Notes: generated by a model not told the origin, from the sequence alone. A DNA stretch of 64,000 nucleotides from Copromyces sp. CBS 386.78 (GCA_030685235.1 MU839126.1:246031-310030); one strand, 5' to 3'. Positions 23,115 through 34,136 are shown, counted from the first letter of the stretch. Made by a program: numbers and translations.

Positions 23115-25882
23115 ATGACCACGCCAGCTATGGACACGACGGACGAAACTGCCGAATCGTCCCGCTCGGCGGAGACAAGCCATCGCCCTTCTGCTCTTCC
23201 GGAAGTCAGCAAGCCGAATTCAGAATCACCATGGCCTTCAGCTTTGCCACCATATCTCAGATCGTATGAAGCATACATTGAATATTGTATGGCTAGATTC
23301 GAACATGAAGGGGTACCCAAAGCAGCGTATGAACGCTTGTGCGCGAGTTGTACAGCGGCGTTCAAGATATTGTCCGAAGCTTTTGTTGATTGCAATTGGA
23401 CAGAAAGCTGGAATAAAGAAGTTCCCTTCTGCAGCGTCAATCAGTTCCTCAGATCAGCTTCTGAAGGAAACTGCCATGTTTGTCATTCCCTCATGGCTAA
23501 AACCCTTGGAGGCAGAAGTAACTCACTGGATACGCATTTTAAGCACCATATTTTACGTGCTGAGAGTGGGGAATCAGATGTCGATACACCCGAGCCGGGT
23601 GACGCGGCGTTACGCTTGCAAATTATTTCAGGCAATGGTTTAGCAGAACCTCCTTTAACGGGTAGTCTGTACTTACATTGCGTGGGACGTGGCAAGGGGA
23701 AGGTGACGCTCGCGAATATTGGCATTGAGGTCAAGGATGAGCATTACAGCGGAGGTAAGTAAGGTATTTTCTTACGACGCTGTCAGATAAACACTACATA
23801 CGCGTTAAAGCTATATGACACGGAGGATTAGCTAAAATTAAACATGGTTTTCTAGCCCGTGGTTCCCCAACTTCAGTCATTACGGCAAGGGACGGAAGCT
23901 GGAATCAAGCGATCAAATGGATGGAAAACTGCCGCTCGCACCCCCTCTGTAACGCGGTACAGACGACTTTGCAAGATAAATGGCCTGCTCGGCTGGTCGC
24001 AGTGGGAACCCCTGGAGATACATACGTGAGGGTTTGCGAAACAAGTCGAGATGGTTTTGCGAAAGAACCATACATGACACTCAGTCACTGCTGGGGCAAA
24101 AACGGAGTACCTATTCGGCTTTTGGAAGAAAATTATGCTAGGTTCTTGGACGGCATTCAACTTCGCGAGCTGCCAAACACGTTTCGAGATGCCATCGAAC
24201 TTACTCGAAAACTAGAGATCCCCTACATTTGGATTGATTGCCTCTGCATCATTCAGGATTCACCGGGAAATCAAGACTGGACTCGAGAATCAGCCAAAAT
24301 GCAAGAAGTCTACCGGAATTCTTTTCTCAACCTGGCCGCTGGTGCCTCATCCGATTCCAACGGTGGCCTCTTCAAACGACGATATCCGCTCTCGGTAGTA
24401 CCTTGGTCAGTACCAGTGGCAGAAAACGTCTACTTAACCAGCATGTATACCAACGAACATTTCATATATGGGGTTCCGAAGCTCATCCTCTCCACCCGCG
24501 GATGGGTACTTCAGGAACAACTCCTGGCACGGCGAGCCCTTACATTTGGGCAAGCTGAACTACATTGGGAATGCTCAACGTGCCAAGCGAGTGAATCCTT
24601 CCCAGATTCCTACGAAAAACATGTATTCACGAATCTCTGGATGATGGAAACTGGCATATTCCGGCCTGCCTGGGAGAACCTCCTCAATGGCAAGCTAGTC
24701 GACACGGACCGACAAAGGGCATGGAATCGGCTAATAAAAACATACACTAGGAGGTCTCTGACCATGCCCTCAGACAGGCTTGTGGCTATTTCTGGCCTTG
24801 CAGAGCAGTTAAGCAGCAGATGGAGTGGCATAACGTATCTTGCCGGACTGTGGTCATATCGCCTTATTCATGGGCTTTTGTGGTATAACGAGGCCAAAGG
24901 TCAAAGCATAAGAGATATGGAGGTAGCCCCTTCATGGTCTTGGGCTTCCCTTATTCACGAGCGTCAACTGAAACGGCCGTTGTACGGATTGAAAGGACAT
25001 GAAGACAGATTAGAATGGATCGATGTCCTGGCGGAGGCTCTGGACGCTTGTGTAACGCCAAAAACTACAACCAACCCCTTTGGCCCCGTTGCTTGCGGGG
25101 GAAGCATCAAGCTCCGGAGCCCAATAATTCGAGGTAAACTTGCTAGAAATTACCAGAGGTACACATGCAATCTTGCAATCGAGGACAACGGTAACTTGGG
25201 TACCTCTACGCTTCTGATCAAAGATGTGGAGGTGAAATGGGACGACATCAACGATGGCAAGGCTGATTTAGAAGAGGTGTACATTGCACCATTCGAGATT
25301 GTAGCCCACGACAGCTATGACTGGGCGGTGGCCCATGGATTGGTTTTCTTGAAGACAACAGTCCCCTTGCTTCCCGGAAGAACGCAGTGGCGGCTTCGAA
25401 GGGCTGGGTATTTTGAGCTCGGCGACGATTATTTTTGCGTACACAGCGAGGATTGGTTTATGAAGGGTGATGAACGACTTTCTTCTGATTATGACTCTGA
25501 CAATGGCTGTCATGACAATGGATCCGACAGGAATAGAGCCGACGTTCTGTATCGTGCGATGCGCTGGAAAAGAGATATCGACAAGCTGAAGAGGAAAGGC
25601 CTATTCCGACATTTGGACTCATGGTTTGCTGGAAAGGTCGGAGATTCACCGGAAGAACGAATGAATTATCTGAGGAGAGACCCGTATTTTAACGGCCCTC
25701 CGTTGAATACTAATCTGGAGAATCGTTACCCCCCCAAGATGTGGAAACGCCTTTTCCCTCACATCTCACATTTTCTGGAGACTATCGCCCAGGTGGCCCG
25801 GAACAACAAGGCAAACGGGACTCCGGACCCGGTGCTCGGGTTGGGGGAAGGGAACGGGTATTACACATACGAGATTGTGTGA
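23115..25882 (+). CDS. HET-domain protein (heterokaryon incompatibility family)
   Basis: Exons are 23,115-23,754 and 23,856-25,882, giving 888 residues. The 101-bp intron has a GTAAGT donor and a TTTTCTAG acceptor, and joining restores one frame across the junction. The HET domain starts near residue 280. It shows YMTLSHCWG, LPNTFRDAIELTRKL followed by IPYIWIDCLCIIQD, the block SAKMQEVYRNSFLNLAAG, and GWVLQEQLLARRALTFG. In characterised cases, HET proteins trigger growth arrest or cell death when genetically different hyphae fuse. The N-terminal 213 residues, with a CASC and CHVC Cys pattern, are a partner-specific region common in this family. There is no NACHT or repeat domain, so this is a stand-alone HET type. 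Whether it acts in allorecognition here is unknown. Confidence 0.9.
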
Positions 25883-26523
25883 AAGCTGAAGAGCTCAGGC
25901 GTCGTTAGTGTGTTTTCTTTTTTCTTGTTTTGTTTCCTTTCTAGGGATCTAGTGGTGGAGTATATTACGATCCGTGAGACACGTGCATCTTGAGTTTGCG
26001 CTTTCCTTTAATTATGTATTCATCTCCTGTTAAATTTCCTAACAAATTACCTACGAATGCAATGTACCTTCACTGTACGGCTCCCGCAGACAGTCAGGCA
26101 ACCACATGCTTCTGACTTCAGTATGCGTCAACTTCAGGTCCTCAACCTCCTGGGACCCGCCCCACATCTCTCTGTCATTTATCGGGTCACAACTTGATGC
26201 TGGTCTCATCTCCAGCAAAAACTCCTCCGTCTTGGGAAGGATGGCGACGATAAGAAGAGTGGTGGTGAGATTTTTGGTTAAAGGAGGAAGAAAGAGGAGG
26301 AAAGAAGAAAGAAAGGTAGAAAGGGGATGTTAAGCACCTCTTTCCATCTTATAATCAAAGTCTTGGCCTACTTTAACGCTGCCTTAATGTTGCAGGATTG
26401 CAGCTGCGGACCATGCACGTTAACACGTTTATTTCCCAAAACCCCTAACGCGGACCCGAACAGGCCTTAAATGTATCAGCATGACTTCCCTTTCATATAA
26501 TTATCCAATCATCCATTCAAATC
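25883..26523. other. Intergenic region between convergent genes
   Basis: This holds the 3' flanks of the HET gene (+) and the HxxHC membrane-protein gene (-). There is a purine-rich AAGGAGGAAG stretch near 26,280-26,330. No gene was recognised. Confidence 0.5.
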
Positions 26524-27426
26524 TCAATGCCCACCATGGGCCCCCTCATGCCCCTTATGCCCCTCCCCCGTACCCATCTCAAACCCACTGCTCAACCGAA
26601 CATCAACCTCCAACAACATCTCCCTCGGCGGCGCATCCCTCCTCATCAACAACCCATAACAATGCTTCGCATGTGCCCACCCATCAAACCTCCTCTCCAT
26701 AACCGCTCCCGTATCCCTCATCCGCACCAGCTTTTGCCAGTAAAAAAGACAATGGGCTAGATGCCATTCTCTTGTTGCCCAAAAGACATTTCCTCCCTTT
26801 GCTTGGTTATCTGCTAAAAGGGAGATTTGGTGAGCATTGAGACGGACACTGCCGTTTTTGTCGGCATAATAGTGCCATGAGCCCCCGTCACCAGGTCCGG
26901 AATGGTCGAAAATGGTGGTTAGTTCCGGGTCCCGGCAATGCGGTGGGAGCCAGGCGGCTGCCATGCTGTCGTAGACGCAGTTTAGAGAGGCCGCTTCGTT
27001 GGTGGAAGAACCGCAGGAGCAGAGGTCGTAAGAGGGGGAAGGGTAAGTGGAGGGGCGGTAGACGTCCATGTCTTTTGTTGTGGTGCTGCTTGTTTTTAGC
27101 GTTGATTGTGACTGGGGATGAAAATGGTAAGAGGGGAAGATAGGTGTTATGGGAAGCACCAGTTGGGCTAGCTGAAGAATGAGGGAGAGGAATCCCCAGA
27201 TGGCCAAGAGGTAGAGGATTAAGTCTGGACACGAGCGGGAGAGGAGACGTCGGAGGGAGGAAGGCGAAGGCCTGCGGTGTGGCCGTGGACGTTTGTGGGA
27301 TGTGCTGTCAATGGCGTCTTCGAGGTCGACGTCTGTTGTCGACGAGTTTTCTGCTTCTTGATCTTCTTCTTTGCGGTCCTTCTCGTGATTTTTCTTCGGG
27401 AGAAAGGGGGTCATGGATTGGCTCAT
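26524..27426 (-). CDS. Single-pass membrane protein with paired HxxHC motifs (UstYa-like)
   Basis: The frame is open from 27,621, but the ATG at 27,426 (MSQSMTPFLP) is the likely start, giving 300 residues. A basic, Ser/Pro-rich cytosolic N terminus is followed by one membrane segment at residues 68-92. The outer part has CSCG (136-139), further Cys residues, then HLAHC (222-226) and HAKHC (252-256). Two HxxHC motifs about 25 residues apart after a single N-terminal membrane helix is the layout of the UstYa/DUF3328 family, whose members oxidise or cyclise RiPP peptides. The flanking sequence differs from typical UstYa, so this is a distant or merely analogous member. The tail is Gly/His-rich. 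It lies 1.9 kb downstream of a clear UstYa gene on the same strand. Confidence 0.7.
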   Translation of the reverse strand: MSQSMTPFLPKKNHEKDRKEEDQEAENSSTTDVDLEDAIDSTSHKRPRPHRRPSPSSLRRLLSRSCPDLILYLLAIWGFLSLILQLAQLVLPITPIFPSYHFHPQSQSTLKTSSTTTKDMDVYRPSTYPSPSYDLCSCGSSTNEAASLNCVYDSMAAAWLPPHCRDPELTTIFDHSGPGDGGSWHYYADKNGSVRLNAHQISLLADNQAKGGNVFWATREWHLAHCLFYWQKLVRMRDTGAVMERRFDGWAHAKHCYGLLMRRDAPPREMLLEVDVRLSSGFEMGTGEGHKGHEGAHGGH

Positions 27427-29298
27427 GTTGTGAGTCGTAGTCCCTTTAGGACGTGATTTGGAGGTTGTGTAGATGGTTGGACATGAGTAAATGAAGAGAG
27501 ATGGGCGAAGAGCATTTTGATGGATGTAACGGCTAGCCTGACAGTTTGCCATTACAAAAAATGGATGCTTATGAATGAAATAGCATGGGGTAAGTGCAAC
27601 TGGTGAGAGTATCGAAAACAAAATGTAACCCTATTTTCATTTGGGGAACTGAAGGATCTCGGTTGTCCGGTCAATACCACAGACCGGTGACATTGACACC
27701 AGACACTCAGTCGGTAGCTCCTGGGCACATGTCTGATCTCTCTTACCTAAGGCCGGATGGTCTGAACGCAGTTTCCTATCAAAGCGTGTGCTAGGGATTG
27801 CCAATGCGCTTTACGAAGAAGCCATTACGACCTGCAACGCCACGACAAGTCTTTCCGCTTTGATGTATCAGCACAAGTAAACACACAACTGAACCTTTGA
27901 CAAAGCACGCAACTAACGCACCGAAACCCCTCCCGCCCACTTTCCGTTCTTGATCAACCATCGCGTGCTCAACCCCTCACGAACTTCACTCGCCTTACCT
28001 GGCTCGTTCCTTGTTCCCGATCAAGCTGCGACTGGCTGCCTCAACCTTCACCCGACGTTCCTTCAAACGGATATCTTTCAGCTGTCATGCTGAAACCCCT
28101 CTTCCTCAAAAGGCAGGTAGCCTTCAACGAAAGTCGGAAGCATGACGATGTCGTAGCAGTGCATCTGTGATCGCTGTTCAAGACGCGCTTCTGGCTATGT
28201 GATGGTGAAGGGCGAGGTCGGAGGTGATAGTCACGACACGGGATTGGAACGAGCCGAAAGTTGGCGACATGATGTTTGCGACTTCCCGACAGCATGTTGT
28301 GGTATTGGCGGTTGCAAAATCCTAAAACGGCGATGATGAGGTGAGGTGTGAGATGTGAGGTGGTAGTGAAATCGTTCGGAGCTTTGTGTCAGTCCAAAAA
28401 GGGGAGCTGTCATTGTCCTGTCGAGACCTGGGATATGGGTATGCAAATCGACTCGGGCGCGGAAGCGAATAGACTGAAACGCTTTTGGGTTCTAGATCCC
28501 CGCACGCGATGATCAACGTAGCTTCATGATAGGATTGAAACGGAAGAGCAGTAGGATGCTTCCATGGTCCAGTCCCTCTGATCTGATCTGGGAATGGAGT
28601 GCTGAATATGGGATATCGGCAGACTGAAGATGCCCCCTTCTCGTGCGGAACCCCAAAGGAGATAGTCAGCCACCATCTCATTAAGATCGGTGACATATCT
28701 ACTCAAGAGTTGGGACGAACCTCCCGTCTCCGACTTTGATACCACGATTGGCGCCGCGGGCCGAACCGTGGCCCCGTCTCGAGCCCGTCTCTCGTCAGAA
28801 CCATCTTTTCGCATCTAGTCATCTCGTCTCGTTTAGGTCGCACTGCATCAATCACGATCGATAGTCCATCTTGGCTTCCACCTGACCACCCCAGATGAGC
28901 TTGCATGCATTTTCGTGCTGAGTAGGTGACAATCTTGGTAACAATAGTTTGACTGAAATCGCATGAGGCCAACTAGCCTCATATGATACCAACCGGAATG
29001 TCGTGATGAATATGGTTTCCTAGGTTGTGTTTATCTTCTCTTTCCCTAGTTTCTCCGCACTTTGAGGGAACGAGGCGGCGGTGCAGTCGAAATAAGGATT
29101 GGAGCGATGTTACCGTGCCCATGTGTCAACTAAACTGGGGGGGGCGGCACGACATCTGGACGATCCTGTACGTGATGATAGCTTCGTTCCCGGATAGGAA
29201 AGTAACAAGCAATTTGGACAAAAGAGGAGGAAGATTGGCTTGGCACGATAGTTCTAGGTTGCGATGTGGTTAGGTCGTTGCTTGCTTATCTGCATACC
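27427..29298. other. Gene-poor interval inside the candidate RiPP locus
   Basis: About 1.9 kb of ordinary composition with overlapping short frames, mostly on the minus strand (28,040-28,970). These share no recognisable domain and do not splice into a convincing product by eye. A small multi-exon gene cannot be excluded. The left part should contain the promoter of the HxxHC membrane-protein gene. Confidence 0.4.
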
Positions 29299-30549
29299 TC
29301 ACGAATGCGAATGTGATTGACCCTTTTCGCTACTCTCTTTCAACGTGCCATCCTCATTCAGATGCAGAATCCCGCCTGCCTCTGTAAGCCCCACATTGAC
29401 GTGGTGGTGAGAGGCATTTCGGTCATACGGATCGCCTGTTTGTGATTGTCTGTGTCAGTCGCAAAGAGCGGAAAGCATGGAGACGAATGTCGTAGCTCAC
29501 CGAAGATGGGATGCATCAAAATGCCTGGCTCAAAGGGATCAAAAGAGTTCTCCTTCACCCAGTCAAAAATTGAGTCCCAGTTTACACATGTGTGCTTTCC
29601 CCGGCCTTGGGAAACAGGCTTTGGATCGCTGTGGAATATCGATGTCAGTAATCATTTTAACTGTGAAAATGCGAAACAAAACTTACTCGGTCGTCCACTC
29701 CATAGGAAGAAGAGTCGTGTCGGCATTGCACTGGAGATACTGCAAGAAGTAGTCGATGCAATGCTCTGTATGCTTCAGCAGAGCAATGGCTTGCATCTCA
29801 CTAAGGTCCGGATAATAATGGTCCTTGTAGATGTATTTCCGCAGTCTCTCAACACAGTGAAGCCCATGGAAGACTGATACAGTGAAGTAGTAGGACCCGT
29901 CTGTCAGGCGAATGACAGTGTCATCGTCCTGGAACTGGCCCATGTCTTTTCTGGGGATTCGAACGTTCTGAACTGTTTCAGCGTGTTAGAATCTTCGGGA
30001 ACTTGACAACAACGTTAGAAACAGAAGAACTTACAGCGGAGAAGGTCATCCCAAGCGTTTTCCAGCTCTGGTCTGGGTGGGCCATTGAAGTCGATGTTTC
30101 CCTTCTGTGTGTTCAATGACATGTTTTTGCCCAAGCCATAGATGGCTCCCATATCAAACGCCCTTTGTTCATATTTCACCACGGAACGGAACGGAGCTAC
30201 ACATCTGCCAGTCAGAGTCATCCTCTAGAGAAGCCGCAGGATGGGTAAGGAACGGTGAAGATGGGAGAAACTTACTTGGCTCGTGCTGAGGATCGGTATA
30301 ACGAACGGGAACAATGACCCCTTTCGTGTAGGCGATGAAGAGGAACAAGTTTGTTGCTATGAGCAAGGCATGGACGGTAACAGAGCGCCAGTGTCGTTGA
30401 ATCCATGAGCCTTTCGAGCCCGCCCAGCGTGCTGATGGAGTGGTTGAGAACTCACCAGACTCCTCGTCACTGCCGTCAGACTCGCGTTTTGGGGAGTATG
30501 AATCTTCCCCGTCAACTGGGAGATACTTGGTGGGCTTGAACTTGTCCAT
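29299..30549 (-). CDS. UstYa-family (DUF3328) oxidase-like membrane protein
   Basis: Five exons on the minus strand: 30,549-30,276, 30,196-30,035, 29,972-29,687, 29,628-29,501 and 29,435-29,299, giving 328 residues. Introns are 79, 62, 58 and 65 bp with GT-AG ends, and all phases join correctly. Residues 57-75 form the single membrane helix. Then come KYEQRAFDMG, FNGPPRPELENAWDDLL, HGLHC (181-185) and HTEHC (213-217) followed by YFLQYLQC, and a late HTCVNWDSIFDW block. These are the defining UstYa/DUF3328 motifs, with paired HxxHC thought to bind metal. Family members act in oxidative cyclisation of Kex2-released peptides (ustiloxin, asperipin pathways). The gene is head to head with the repeat precursor at 31,362, 0.8 kb away. 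The last intron could be retained, giving a different C terminus ending at 29,358. Confidence 0.88.
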
Positions 30550-31361
30550 TTTGAAGAACTCAATGAGTAAAAGGCAGACACAGAAACCGGCTCTGGCAGG
30601 CTCCTGAGAAACGAAACGAAAATGAATGTCGAGGTTGTGAAAAGGATAACAAACAACCCGACTAGAATTCGGATGTATTAACTGGCTAGGGAGTATTGCA
30701 TAATCCCATAACAGACACAATGCAAATCACAAGGATAGCAGGCAGAATGGGGGTAATGTTGCAGTGGTTGATATCCGGCCGATATCGCATCAGACTATCC
30801 TTCCCCGACTGCAACCCCATGTGTAATCCAGAAAGCCTCTTGTTTAACGGCGTAGGACCAACTCTCAACATCACTTGCAGTTCCTCTGGTGACTATCAGA
30901 GGATCAAGGTATGATCGGCCTTGCATCAACATGATGCCCAGAGAAAACGAATACCAGCTTCCTCTTCCGGCCAAACTTGCACCATCTTCGTGCCCATGAT
31001 GTTTGTAAAGCGATATCTAATGCAATCCAAAGTGCTTGATGAATGGATTCAGCTGACAAGATTGCGCAAGTATCTCCGTTACAAGAGCAGCATGATCAAA
31101 AGTGCTTGTTGCCAAGTGAGGGGGTCAGTCGGGCGCCGTTCAGGTCCGCCCTCTGTGTTCGTCCTGGAGTATTGATTGGGCAAGAAAGGAAATCGGCAGT
31201 ATAAGCGGTGATGGCGAGATATCAGGCAGCGATGACCAAGACCGCTCAAGTTGATAGAAATAAATAGACCAGATATCCCGTCCTGTGAGCTTCATCAAAG
31301 CCAAGTCAAGCACTTGCCCCCATCATCCACTCACCGCTGATTCTCCCTCCTGTTTTTCAAG
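30550..31361. promoter_or_regulatory. Shared divergent promoter region of UstYa gene and precursor
   Basis: This 0.8-kb interval separates the starts of the UstYa gene (-) and the repeat precursor (+). A TATA-like AAATAAATAG at about 31,256-31,265 sits about 100 bp before the precursor ATG. Short frames here show no domains. Co-regulation of the two genes is an inference from the head-to-head layout. Confidence 0.4.
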
Positions 31362-31884
31362 ATGCACATCACTCAGACCTCCTTCATCATTGCCTTCCTG
31401 GCCATTGGTGCCATTGCCCTCCCAACTCCTGGTAAGCATCTCCGGAAGGATGGATCGCCCGAAAGCTGGCACTAACAGAAATCTAGGCAAGTCAGACGAG
31501 GCCTGGACCCAGATTATCAACAAAGAGCCTCTCCATGATGATCACAACGAGGCCAAGAGATCCAACGATGAGTCCTGGACTCAGATCATCAACCCCACGA
31601 CCAAGAGAGCCAACGACGAGGCTTGGACTCAAATCATCAACCCCACGACCAAGAGAGGTGAGGAGGAGAGCTGGACTCAGCAGATTGGCAGGGACAACAA
31701 GGAGGAGAGCTGGATCCAGCAGATTGGCAAGCGAGCTGAAGAGGCTTGGAATGTCGACCCTCCTCCTCCTGCCAAGAGGGCTGATGAGGCCTGGATCGTT
31801 GATCCTATCCCTCCCGCGACCAAGAGAGGTGAGGAGGAGAGCTGGACTCAGCAGATTGGCAGGGACAACAAGGAGGAGGCCTGA
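31362..31884 (+). CDS. Secreted Kex2-processed repeat precursor, probable RiPP precursor
   Basis: Exons are 31,362-31,431 and 31,487-31,884, giving 155 residues. The 55-bp intron has GTAAGC, ACTAACAG and TCTAG signals. Exon 1 supplies a signal peptide, with a hydrophobic core at residues 8-19 and ALP at the likely cleavage site. The rest is eight Trp-containing units (Trp 30, 54, 70, 86, 99, 111, 126, 143). Lys-Arg Kex2 sites lie at 47, 63, 79, 105, 120 and 136. Units run acidic spacer, Ala or Ser, Trp, then a variable core such as WTQIINPTT, WTQQIGRDN, WNVDPPPPA or WIVDPIPPAT. This is the architecture of fungal KEP/dikaritin precursors, and the UstYa neighbour supports that. A longer frame starting at 31,285 across the intron is less likely because it lacks the signal peptide. 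The product and any activity are unknown. Confidence 0.85.
31646..31878 (+). repeat. 62-bp exact direct repeat within precursor gene
   Basis: A 62-bp segment at 31,646-31,707 recurs without change at 31,817-31,878, 171 bp (57 codons) downstream and in the same frame. It encodes the TKRGEEESWTQQIGRDNKEE unit. Identity at silent positions indicates a recent duplication or gene conversion between units. Confidence 0.9.
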
Positions 31885-31990
31885 ACAAGTATATCACAAA
31901 GCGGTCTGATCCGGAGGCGTGGACTCGGATTATTAACCCCACGACCAAGAGTGCGAACGATGAGGCCTGGACTAACTTAGAGTCTTCTGA
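31885..31990 (+). pseudogene. Out-of-frame continuation of precursor repeats after the stop
   Basis: Directly after the TGA at 31,882-31,884, repeat-unit coding sequence continues in another frame (from 31,887). It includes a Lys-Arg, PEAWTRIINPTTK and NDEAWT. The stop coincides with the position where other units have a TGG Trp codon, which points to a one-base loss there. The annotated gene is therefore probably a truncated allele that has lost two or so terminal units. A sequencing error is the main alternative. Confidence 0.7.
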
Positions 31991-32707
31991 AAGGATATGG
32001 GCTCGTGTTTCGTGTCTTTTGTTTCTTGAGAATTGGGTTTCACACGTAGTGAGGAGTCGGGCCTGTTGTTAAATGAGGTGTTAGCTTGATGATTCCAGAT
32101 ATGAATGCGTTGACATTTTCTCAGTAAGCCACTCTTGGAATTCCTGCTCGTGCTTACTCAGAAGCCACTCTTTAACGGCCACGTTGTATTGATAAGGTGA
32201 CTGTAAGTTGATATCACCACCACCAAACTGTGAATAGTTGTCTTGTTGGTGAGGCAACGAAGCCTTCGTGACACCCCAAGTCTGCCAAGACAGGCTGTTC
32301 CGAGCTCAAAAGCTTGACGTGCCGTCTGCTTTGAAATGAGTGTCTTCCATTTCTGGTAAGCCCTTTATCGGATGTGCCAAATGGTTGCTTTGTGGTGGTG
32401 TTTCAATGGCAGGTGGCCAGGGATTTTGGCGTCTTGTCTTGCCGTCCCAAGTTGCCTCGGTAACTGGGGCGTCCCCGCACTTGGCTCTGGCGAAAACGTG
32501 GGGAAGCGGGCCCATCACCGTCACCGGAACAGGGGCGCTAACTGTTTGAAGGCATGAACCTTGCCGTCACCACGAACGATAACGTTCTCACTCCGTCCCT
32601 CTTACCGTAGTTTGTAGGTTCTTGCTTTCAGCCTCTTCTCGCTCCCCTCGACCATCGACTATCCAACTGCTCACCAGTTCCGAAGATAGCCATACCGACC
32701 TTTCACA
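31991..32707. other. Intergenic region before the thiolase gene
   Basis: This contains the 3' flank of the precursor and the promoter of the thiolase gene. Short frames at 32,300-32,560 have no support. The last 120 bp are C/T-rich and lead to a favourable start context (CACAATGGC). Confidence 0.5.
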
Positions 32708-34136
32708 ATGGCCCCCAAGCAGAAGAAGCCATGCTACGTCCTCGGCGTGGGCATGACCAAGTTCATCAAGCCCAGAGGCAAGGTCGACTATACCGAGCTT
32801 GGGTTCGAGGCCGGTGTCAAGGCGATGCTCGATGCGCAGATTTCCTACGACGACGTTGAGCAGGGTATCGCATGCTACTGCTACGGCGACTCGACATGCG
32901 GCCAGCGCGTCTTCTACCAGTTCGGCATGACCCAGATTCCCATCTACAACGTCAACAACAACTGCTCGACCGGCTCGACAGGTCTGGCCATGGGCCGCAA
33001 CTTCATTTCCAGCGGCGCCGCGGACTGTGTGTTGGTAGTAGGCTTCGAGAAGATGCAGGCTGGTAGCTTGCAGAGCCACTTCAACGACAGAGAGAGCCCT
33101 CTCGGAACGACGTACAAGATGATGGCCACCACCAGGGGAGTCACCAAGGCGCCTGGTGCCGCGCAGATGTTTGGTAACGCCGGCCGGGAGTATATGGAGA
33201 AGTAGGTCCAAGGACACTGGATGAGAGACATGATGACTGACCGTATCTAATAGGTATGGCGCCAAGCCCGAGGACTTTGCCGAGATCGCTCGCATCAACC
33301 ACGCCCACTCGGTCAACAACCCCTACTCGCAGTTCCAGGACGTATACACCCTCGACCAGATCATGCAGTCACCCAAGATCCACGAGCCCTTGACAAAGCT
33401 TCAGTGCTGCCCGACGTCCGATGGTGGCGCCGCCGCAGTGTTGGTTTCGCAAGAGTTTCTGGACGCCCGCCCACATCTCAAGGACCAGGCCATCCTCATT
33501 GCCGGACAATGCATGGCCACTGATGCGCCCAGCCTGTTCTCCAAGAGCTCCATCGACTTGATGGGCCGCGAGATGACCCAGCACGCCGCGCGCGTTGCCA
33601 TGAAGGAGGCCGGTGTCAAGCCCAGCGACTTTGCTGTGTGCGAGCTCCACGACTGCTTCAGCGCCAACGAGATGATCTTGATTGACGCTTTGGGTCTGTC
33701 CGAGCCGGGCAAGGCGCACGAGTTTGTGCGCGGCGGCAACATCACATATGGCGGCAAGGTCGTCATCAACCCCAGCGGAGGTCTCATCTCCAAGGGCCAC
33801 CCGCTAGGAGCCACTGGTATCGCTCAGTGCGCCGAGTTGGTATGGCACCTTCGTGGATGGGCCAACAACCGCAACGTGCCTCACACCAAGTATGCGCTCC
33901 AGCACAACCTTGGGCTTGGAGGTGCCGCTGTGGTTACCGTGTACAAGCGCGCTGACGGCAAGGAGGCCCCGGTGATTGACTCGGCGACGGTTGGCAAGCT
34001 CAACAAGCTGGGCTATAACCCGGCGGTGGAGGCCAAGGGCTTTACGGCCGAGCAGGTCAAGGCTGTTCGCAGCAAAGACAAGGTGAACGAGTGGGCGTTG
34101 CAAGATACCCTGACCAAGGTCGAGGCTCGCTTCTAA
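32708..34136 (+). CDS. SCPx-type thiolase (sterol carrier protein x thiolase domain)
   Basis: Exons are 32,708-33,201 and 33,254-34,136, giving 458 residues. The 52-bp intron has a GTAGGT donor and a CTAATAG acceptor. The protein is a thiolase of the SCPx/SCP2 class. It has the nucleophile loop NNNCSTGSTG (Cys86), the HDCFSANEM block (His297, Cys299) and NPSGGLISKGHPLGATG with catalytic His347. Such enzymes cleave 3-ketoacyl-CoA with CoA in peroxisomal oxidation of branched or sterol side chains and fatty acids. No SCP2 lipid-transfer domain follows; the last 60 residues are a Lys-rich tail. The C terminus ends in ARF, not a classical PTS1, so peroxisomal targeting is uncertain. The length suits a stand-alone thiolase domain. 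Confidence 0.92.

Noticed and set aside
31285..31884. Unspliced 199-codon version of the repeat precursor
   Set aside because: The spliced model gives a clean signal peptide and canonical intron signals; the unspliced N terminus looks like translated leader and intron.
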